Positions 13,335 through 18,904 of a stretch of 18,904 nt of DNA are shown here, piece by piece. How positions within the stretch are numbered: position 1 is the first letter of the stretch; the number at the start of each line of letters is the position of its first letter. The position numbers and the translations under genes were made by a program. The DNA comes from Dehalococcoidales bacterium. Lineage in GTDB: Bacteria; Chloroflexota; Dehalococcoidia; Dehalococcoidales; JAQTVP01. Below the pieces are notes generated by a model. The model ran no database searches. It saw only the letters and a program-made list of their open reading frames with translations, and was not told the origin of the DNA. Location: NCBI GenBank assembly GCA_028707015.1, contig JAQTVP010000008.1, forward strand, positions 1 through 18,904. The letters run 5' to 3'.

Positions 13335-15779
13335 CTATCCCTTAAAACAAGTTATGGCTACTACCTTGTCGTCTTCCTCAAGCCTCATTACCCTTACCCC
13401 CTGAGTACTCCTTCCCTGAACTGAAATACCACCCTTAGTCGGGTCTTTTTCCTTTACCGGCGTACAGGTAACAATACCATTAGCCGATATAAGTATCAGC
13501 TCCTGAGATTGAGAAACCAGACAGGCAGCAGCTACATCCCCTGTTTTTTCCATAACTTTAAAGGTTCTTATGCCGCTACCGCCACGATGCTGCTGTTTGT
13601 ATTCACCAATAGGGGTAAGCTTCCCATAACCGTTAGTAGTAACTACCAGCAGGAAAGCCTCCGGATAGATGACACCCATGCTGACCACTCTATCATCTGA
13701 TGCCAAACGAATACCGCGCACTCCACCGCTAGTCCTGGAGCTAGGCCTCAAGGTAGATACACTAAATCTTATCGACTGCCCTTTCCGCGTTGCCAAAATA
13801 ACATCACTCTGGTCCGTAGCCAGACCAACTGAGACCAGTTCATCACCAGTCTCTAAATCCATAGCAATAAGTCCACTGCTACGTACTGCAGCAAATTTAT
13901 CTGCAGATGTCTTCTTTATCTCACCCTTATTAGTAGCCATCAACAAGTAGTCATCCGGTTTAAATTCGGTTACAGCTATCATTGCCGTAATTTGCTCATT
14001 TTCAGCAATGGGGAAAAGATTAATCACTGCCATTCCTTTTGCTATCCGTGAACTATCAGACGGTATTTCATGGCACTTGACACAAAAAACCTTGCCCCGA
14101 TTAGTGAAAAACAACAAGTTATCATGAGTATCGGCTGCTACTAAAAGCTTCACTGCATCTGCTTCCCTGGTTGTCATCCCTCTGATACCCTTACCACCAC
14201 GGTGCTGTGGCCGGTATTTATTAGATGGCACTCTTTTCACAAATCCACGGTTGCTAAGTGTCACCACTACCCTTTCGTGTGGAATAAGGTCTTCTTCAGC
14301 AAATTCCATAACCCCTTGTTCGCTAATCTCGGTGCGTCGTGGGTCACCATATTTAGCCTTCAATTCACCAACATCTTCTTTTATCAGAAGAAGCATTCTC
14401 TTGGGATTAGCCAGCAAACCTTCAAGATAAGCTATATTTTTAACCACCTCAGCATACTCATCAAGTATCCGGTTTCGTTCTAAATTAGCTAGCCTGCGTA
14501 ATTGCATATCAAGAATAGCCTGAGCCTGAATTTGTGATAAAGAAAAACTAGACATAAGATTATGGCGGGCTTCCTCAGCAGTTCTGGAAGCACGGATAGT
14601 AGCTATTATTTTATCAATATTATCCAGAGCAATTTTAATACCTTCTAATACGTGAGCTCTTTCTCTAGCTTTCTTCAGATTGTACCGAGAGCGCCGAGTG
14701 ATAATCTCGCGACGGAAATCGATATAATGCTGCAACGCTTCTTTAAGACTAATTACCCTGGGTTGTCCATCTACCAGAGCCAGCATATTAGCAAAGAATG
14801 CCGACTGCATAAATGTATACTTATACAGGCTATTCAGGACTTGCTGTGGCTGAGCATCCCTTCTCAGTTCAAAAACAATCCGCATACCCTGCCGGTCTGA
14901 CTCATCACGTAATTCACTGATGCCAATAATTTTTTTACTTTTAACCAAGTCAGCTATCTTCTCCATTAGACTAGCTTTATTTACCTGATAAGGAAGCTCA
15001 GTAACCACTATCTGACGATGTGCACCACCCACAGCATCTCCTATATGAGCTTTTGCTCTTACTACTATCCTGCCATGACCAGTAGCATAGGCAGTTTTAA
15101 TGCCATCCTGTCCCAAAATTACACCAGCCGTAGGAAAATCAGGGCCTTTAATAAATTGAGTAAGTTCATCAATTATCGCATGGGGATTATCAATCAGATA
15201 AAAAATAGCATCGCAAACTTCACCGAGATTATGTGGGGGAATATTGGTAGCCATCCCGACTGCAATTCCAGAACTGCCATTAATCAGCAAAGCAGGTAAT
15301 CGAGTAGGTAAAACAGTTGGCTCGGCCAAACTCTCATCAAAATTAGGCATGAAATTGACGGTATCCTTATCAATATCAACCAGCATTTCTTCGGCAATCT
15401 CAGTTAGGCGTGCTTCGGTATAACGCATTGCCGCTGGTGGATCATTGTCCACACTCCCGAAATTACCCTGCCCATCAACGAGCATATATCGCATCGAGAA
15501 ATCTTGTGCCATTCGTACCATCGCATCATAAACAGAAGTGTCACCATGTGGATGATACTTACCCAAAACCTCACCAACAATACGAGCGCTCTTCTTATGA
15601 GCACTATTATGGATAATACCCATATCATTCATAGCATAAAGAATGCGCCGGTGTACCGGCTTTAATCCGTCTCTTACATCAGGCAAAGCACGGGAAGCAA
15701 TAACACTCATTGCATAATCAAGATAAGAATTCCTCATCTCATCGTCAATATTTATCTGTTTGACATTCCCTAAAACCAT
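13335..15779 (-). CDS. gyrA: DNA gyrase subunit A
   Basis: An 814-residue GyrA, the strand-cutting and DNA-wrapping subunit that with GyrB introduces negative supercoils. The catalytic tyrosine is Tyr120 in AAMRYTEARL. The quinolone-determining region reads HPHGDTSVYDAMVRMAQDF, with Thr81 at the place of E. coli Ser83 and Asp85 at that of Asp87. The GyrA box is QHRGGKG at 525-531, and C-terminal beta-pinwheel blades follow, including a second box-like QHRGGSG. The box and pinwheel distinguish it from ParC. The ATG at 15779 has GAGGAG upstream. It follows the TPR gene by 85 bases. No acidic C-terminal tail is present. The gene is complete. Confidence 0.97.
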   Translation of the reverse strand: MVLGNVKQINIDDEMRNSYLDYAMSVIASRALPDVRDGLKPVHRRILYAMNDMGIIHNSAHKKSARIVGEVLGKYHPHGDTSVYDAMVRMAQDFSMRYMLVDGQGNFGSVDNDPPAAMRYTEARLTEIAEEMLVDIDKDTVNFMPNFDESLAEPTVLPTRLPALLINGSSGIAVGMATNIPPHNLGEVCDAIFYLIDNPHAIIDELTQFIKGPDFPTAGVILGQDGIKTAYATGHGRIVVRAKAHIGDAVGGAHRQIVVTELPYQVNKASLMEKIADLVKSKKIIGISELRDESDRQGMRIVFELRRDAQPQQVLNSLYKYTFMQSAFFANMLALVDGQPRVISLKEALQHYIDFRREIITRRSRYNLKKARERAHVLEGIKIALDNIDKIIATIRASRTAEEARHNLMSSFSLSQIQAQAILDMQLRRLANLERNRILDEYAEVVKNIAYLEGLLANPKRMLLLIKEDVGELKAKYGDPRRTEISEQGVMEFAEEDLIPHERVVVTLSNRGFVKRVPSNKYRPQHRGGKGIRGMTTREADAVKLLVAADTHDNLLFFTNRGKVFCVKCHEIPSDSSRIAKGMAVINLFPIAENEQITAMIAVTEFKPDDYLLMATNKGEIKKTSADKFAAVRSSGLIAMDLETGDELVSVGLATDQSDVILATRKGQSIRFSVSTLRPSSRTSGGVRGIRLASDDRVVSMGVIYPEAFLLVVTTNGYGKLTPIGEYKQQHRGGSGIRTFKVMEKTGDVAAACLVSQSQELILISANGIVTCTPVKEKDPTKGGISVQGRSTQGVRVMRLEEDDKVVAITCFKG

Positions 15780-15864
15780 AATTTCCTCTCCTCGCTTAAA
15801 AGTATCTTACGCATATCATTACACAATTCATTTATTTCAAACATATGACCAATAGCCAAACTCT

Positions 15865-16683
15865 TTACTCGTCCTCATCATCTTGATCACTAATATCAGA
15901 AGAATCTTCAGTAAATAATTCTACTTCTCCCCCTCCGACTATAGTATAACCAGAGTAACTATCCCCTCCCTCATCATTCTCTAACTCACGCCGCAGTACT
16001 CTATCACCATTATAAAACCGTACCCTTTCAAATCTTTTAGAAGGAAAGGAAAATTGTCCTACCTGACTGGGATCTTGATATACCTCTCTGATAATGAGAG
16101 TCATCATTTCTTCCGTTGATCTAATAACATTAGCCGTATACCTATTACCACCCTTCATTAATTTGATAAGCCGCTGTCCATATTTAGTTTCCACTTTCCC
16201 CAGATATACCCCGTGATCATCTTGGGCTATTAAGCTGGCTCCTTCAATCTTCAGATGTACCATGTCACCAGCTACTATTTCCGCTAAAGTTTCCCCCGGC
16301 GCAAGATGATAAAGATTAACTACTCCCGTCTTACCTGTTTCCTCAATAAAATGCCATGGCTCAACCTTATGGAATTCACTCTCCAAATTCTCTTTATTTT
16401 CTCCCAAATGAGATAAACGATTTAGATTCTTCTGGGCAATAGTATTGTAGGGGTCAAGTTCCACAGTTTTATTATAGGCTTCTCTTGACTGGTTATATTC
16501 TCCTAACTCCAGATAGGCTCTACCTAAACGATTATAGGCATCAACATCATTGGGGAAATTCTCTATTAAACTCCTGTTAGCTACAATTGCCTCTTTCCAT
16601 AGGCCTTGCATAGCCAAGGCTATTGCCTTTTTACTGCCCCGTCGTTTTAAACTTAATTGTTGTTCATCCTGATACGTCATCAT
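15865..16683 (-). CDS. tetratricopeptide-repeat protein
   Basis: A 272-residue cytoplasmic protein. An N-terminal TPR region (about 16-90) includes the clear unit DAYNRLGRAYLELGEYNQSREAYNKTVELDPYN. The middle and C-terminal part (about 110-245) is beta-rich and of no family I recognise, with AGDMVHLKIEGASLIAQDDHGVYLGKVETKYGQRLIKLMKGGNRYTANVI, which resembles a small barrel or chaperone-like module. The C-terminus is very acidic (SSDISDQDDEDE). No signal peptide or membrane span is seen. GGAGG lies 6 bases before the first of two adjacent ATGs. It sits between lysC and gyrA on the same strand and probably shares their transcript. TPRs point to a protein-protein scaffold; the partner is unknown. 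Confidence 0.8.
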   Translation of the reverse strand: MMTYQDEQQLSLKRRGSKKAIALAMQGLWKEAIVANRSLIENFPNDVDAYNRLGRAYLELGEYNQSREAYNKTVELDPYNTIAQKNLNRLSHLGENKENLESEFHKVEPWHFIEETGKTGVVNLYHLAPGETLAEIVAGDMVHLKIEGASLIAQDDHGVYLGKVETKYGQRLIKLMKGGNRYTANVIRSTEEMMTLIIREVYQDPSQVGQFSFPSKRFERVRFYNGDRVLRRELENDEGGDSYSGYTIVGGGEVELFTEDSSDISDQDDEDE

Positions 16684-16746
16684 CTACCCCCTCCCTAAAT
16701 CTCCCTACACTCATGTTAATTCACCTACTTCTAAACAGCTGATTAT

Positions 16747-17229
16747 TTACTCCAATTCTAATTCAAAAGCCAAGTGTAAAGCACGTACCGCGTCCTTAAC
16801 TTTAGTCTCATCAATGATACAAGTTATCCTTACTTCTGATGTAGTGATCAGCTGAATATTTATGCCTTGCTTACTTAGTGTGCTGAACATCTTCGCAGCA
16901 TAGCCAGGAGTATTCTGCATCCCGGTACCAACAACACTCACCTCACCCAAATTAGCAGCACTAACACACTCCCTGGCTCCGATTGATTTGGCTATGGATT
17001 CCACCAGATGCATTGCTTTAGTCAACTGACTTTTAGCCACAGTAAAGGTTAAATCAGTTATATTATTAATACTAGCATTTTGAACAATGGTATCAACGCT
17101 AATGCCGGCTGCAGCCAAAGGTTGGAAGATAGCCGTAGCAATACCCGGACTGTCCGGAACCCCAACCACCGTTATTTTAGCTATATCAAGATTATAAGCA
17201 ATACTCTTTACTTTATTTCGCACTTCCAT
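16747..17229 (-). other. internal in-frame start giving an aspartokinase beta (ACT-domain) subunit, 160 aa
   Basis: Met246 of LysC (ATG at 17229-17227) is preceded by GGAGGGACATCT, with GGAGG seven bases before the ATG. The product would begin MEVRNKVKSIAYN and consist of the two ACT domains. In Bacillus subtilis and Corynebacterium, aspartokinase is an alpha2beta2 enzyme whose beta subunit is made from an in-frame internal start at nearly the same place (Met246 and about residue 250). The two Gly codons GGA GGG encode a conserved HGGTSM segment, so the ribosome site could partly be a by-product. Confidence 0.65.
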
Positions 17230-17964
17230 AGATGTCCCTCCATGAATCAAAGTACCTGAACTATTATTAAAGCTAGACGCTACTAAAATGGGTAAGTTAA
17301 ATAACTCCCCGAGTTCAACGGCTCGCGGGTGCATTACCTTAGCCCCATAGCTTGCCAGCTCCAGCATTTCCTCATAACCGATCTCAACAAGTTTTTGTGC
17401 ATCTGGCACCAGGCGGGGGTCCGCCGTATAAACACCATCAACATCAGTGTATATCTGGCATACTTTAGCTCCCAGACTAATAGCCAAAGCTACAGCCGTA
17501 GTATCAGAACCGCCGCGTCCCAATGTGGTTATATCCATATCCTCGGTAATACCTTGGAAACCGGCAACAATCACAATATTACCCTTATCCAGTTCCTTAA
17601 CAACCCTTTTAGAATCAACCTGTAAAATACGCGCCCGGCTGAAAGCTGCATCAGTGCGTATCCCAGCTTGTGCCCCGCTAAGGCTAATAGCTTCATATCC
17701 CATCGTCTTAAGCGCCATTGCCAGTAAAGTACTGGATACTATCTCCCCGGTAGATAATAGAACATCAAGCTCTCTCTCACTGGGATGTTTATTAACCTGA
17801 TAAGCCAGTTCCAGTAATTCGTCAGTAGTATCACCCATTGCTGAGACTACCGCTACTACACTATCACCCTTATTTCTAGTATCAGCTATGCGCTGAGCAA
17901 CATTTTTAATCTTAATTGCATCAGCAACTGATGAGCCACCATATTTTTGTACCACTATTGCCAT
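16747..17964 (-). CDS. lysC: aspartate kinase
   Basis: Aspartokinase phosphorylates aspartate, the committed step to lysine, threonine, methionine and diaminopimelate. Seen over 405 residues: VVQKYGGSSV at the N-terminus, VAVVSAMGDTTDEL, STGEIVSS, TTLGRGGSDTTAVALA (147-160) and IYTDVDGVYTADPR in the kinase domain. Two C-terminal ACT domains (about 262-405) with VVGVPDSPGIA and VVGTGMQNTPGYAAKMF usually bind lysine and/or threonine for feedback control. Length and layout match the Bacillus LysC type. AAGGTAGA precedes the ATG at 17964. The upstream gene, 27 bases away, is the phosphoglycerate-mutase-like probable homoserine kinase. An internal start at 17229 may give a separate regulatory subunit. 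Confidence 0.95.
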   Translation of the reverse strand: MAIVVQKYGGSSVADAIKIKNVAQRIADTRNKGDSVVAVVSAMGDTTDELLELAYQVNKHPSERELDVLLSTGEIVSSTLLAMALKTMGYEAISLSGAQAGIRTDAAFSRARILQVDSKRVVKELDKGNIVIVAGFQGITEDMDITTLGRGGSDTTAVALAISLGAKVCQIYTDVDGVYTADPRLVPDAQKLVEIGYEEMLELASYGAKVMHPRAVELGELFNLPILVASSFNNSSGTLIHGGTSMEVRNKVKSIAYNLDIAKITVVGVPDSPGIATAIFQPLAAAGISVDTIVQNASINNITDLTFTVAKSQLTKAMHLVESIAKSIGARECVSAANLGEVSVVGTGMQNTPGYAAKMFSTLSKQGINIQLITTSEVRITCIIDETKVKDAVRALHLAFELELE

Positions 17965-17991
17965 CGTTAATCTACCTTACACTTAAATAAT

Positions 17992-18904
17992 TTACTGTAT
18001 TAACTTCCCCATAATTTTATACCCTTCATTGATAAAAAAGCCAGTATTTTTTGCCTCAAATTCAGTAAATTTCTGTGCTCCATTAGCTGCAAACCCGGGC
18101 CCCCAAAGCATAAAGGGAACCGGTTCACTACTGTGGGTCTGAATTTCAATGGGTGTCGGATGGTCCGGCATAATAAGAACTCTCAAATTTCCCGGCTGCC
18201 AGTTACGTATCCGGCTTATAATTTCCCTGTCCACACACTGAATAGCCTCTATCTTTTCTTCAACCAAACCACTATGAGCCGCCTCATCTGGTGCTTCAAC
18301 GTGAATAACCACCAGATCATTTTCAGCAAGAGCATTTAAGGCTCCAATTCCCTGTGCCGCATAATCATTATCCAGCCCATCGGTAACTCCAGGAATATTC
18401 AGTGTTTTCATATCTATCATCTGGGCCAGCCCATATAGCAGATCAACCCCGGAACTCATTACTGCATTAAGTCCATACGTCTGCTTAAAATCAGGCATTT
18501 CAGGTATCTGACCACTACCCCAGAAAAGCCATATCATTGTTGCAGGGATATCACCCTGAGATCGTCGCTCAGCGTTAACCGGATGTTCCTTCAGTATAGC
18601 TACAGAGTTTGCCATCAATTCCCGGAGCAGTTCACTCCCTGTTCCCCTGGGCAGATGATCCTCAACAAGTTTATTAGGAATATCATGCGGAGGAGTACAC
18701 ACTGCTAAAATAGTATCTTCACTGTCTTTTAGCTTGCATAAGTGGCGATAGCTAACACCGGGATAAAAATGTATTTTATCACTGCCCAGACGTTGATTTA
18801 TAGTCTCAATAATCTTCTGTGCTTCCCCGGTACTAATGTGACCCGAACTATAATCCCACATCCTGCCATCGCGAACAGCCACCAGATTACAGCGAAAAAC
18901 GACT
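17992..18904 (-). CDS. cofactor-independent phosphoglycerate mutase-like protein, probable homoserine kinase (partial)
   Basis: The visible 304 residues are the C-terminal part of an ApgM-type protein of the alkaline phosphatase superfamily, usually near 400 residues. The start is outside the window: the frame stays open to 18904 and reads VVFRCNL upstream, as in the family's FRCNLV-x-DG segment. Motifs seen are DYSSGHIST, VNAERRSQGDIPATMIWLFWGSGQIPEMPDF, VHVEAPDEAAHSG-like VIHVEAPDEAAHSG and MPDHPTPI, the last two carrying metal ligands. One subfamily, TIGR02535, is proposed to act as a homoserine kinase in organisms without ThrB. The following lysC gene, 27 bases away, favours that role here, but a true phosphoglycerate mutase cannot be excluded. 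Confidence 0.8.
   Translation of the reverse strand, partial: VVFRCNLVAVRDGRMWDYSSGHISTGEAQKIIETINQRLGSDKIHFYPGVSYRHLCKLKDSEDTILAVCTPPHDIPNKLVEDHLPRGTGSELLRELMANSVAILKEHPVNAERRSQGDIPATMIWLFWGSGQIPEMPDFKQTYGLNAVMSSGVDLLYGLAQMIDMKTLNIPGVTDGLDNDYAAQGIGALNALAENDLVVIHVEAPDEAAHSGLVEEKIEAIQCVDREIISRIRNWQPGNLRVLIMPDHPTPIEIQTHSSEPVPFMLWGPGFAANGAQKFTEFEAKNTGFFINEGYKIMGKLIQ

Noticed and set aside
14202..15299. Several plus-strand open frames inside gyrA
   Set aside because: They are antisense shadows of a strongly conserved gene, Ser/His/Tyr-rich, without ribosome sites.

Overview
The window reads as a bacterial chromosome segment, moderately AT-rich by eye, from an anaerobe. It most resembles the Dehalococcoidia branch of Chloroflexota. 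This placement is inference. It rests on gyrA-TPR-aspartokinase-phosphoglycerate-mutase-like genes in a row, 2-oxoacid:ferredoxin oxidoreductase genes, anaerobe-typical families (DUF1847, DUF1464, stand-alone TIGR03960-like radical SAM) and the protein sequences themselves. No phage, transposase or CRISPR array was seen.

Layout. (1) 1-653, minus: ferredoxin-like delta subunit and the start of the alpha subunit of a 2-oxoacid:ferredoxin oxidoreductase; the alpha gene has an in-frame TGA. (2) 909-3323, plus: MthK-like RCK potassium channel, argC overlapping it by 8 bases, and a small cysteine-rich conserved protein. (3) 3353-5446, minus: radical SAM/SPASM protein followed closely by a DUF1464 ASKHA-fold protein. 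(4) 5688-7499: convergent MFS transporter and DedA/VTT membrane protein whose ends overlap. (5) 7642-7717: tRNA-Glu(TTC). Then a gene-poor stretch with a bidirectional terminator, a 45-residue single-span membrane protein and a 76-residue beta-rich protein. (6) 8789-10318: divergent HIT hydrolase and DUF1847 genes with good promoters facing away from each other. (7) 10438-12264, plus: large B12-domain-type radical SAM protein. (8) 12328-13206, minus: DUF2806 gene interrupted by an in-frame TAA, behind an inverted-repeat promoter region. (9) 13335-18904, minus: gyrA, a TPR protein, aspartokinase and a phosphoglycerate-mutase-like probable homoserine kinase running off the window.

Functionally, region 9 joins aspartate-family amino acid synthesis (aspartokinase plus the probable homoserine kinase) to gyrase, and argC adds arginine synthesis. 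The most interesting signals concern translation. Two genes (the K+ channel and lysC) carry in-frame internal start codons behind near-perfect Shine-Dalgarno sequences. Both sit exactly where relatives (MthK of Methanothermobacter; LysC of Bacillus subtilis) are known to make a second, shorter subunit. Two other genes carry in-frame stops with homologous sequence continuing beyond: TGA at a usual Cys position in korA, and TAA at a probable Tyr position in the DUF2806 gene.
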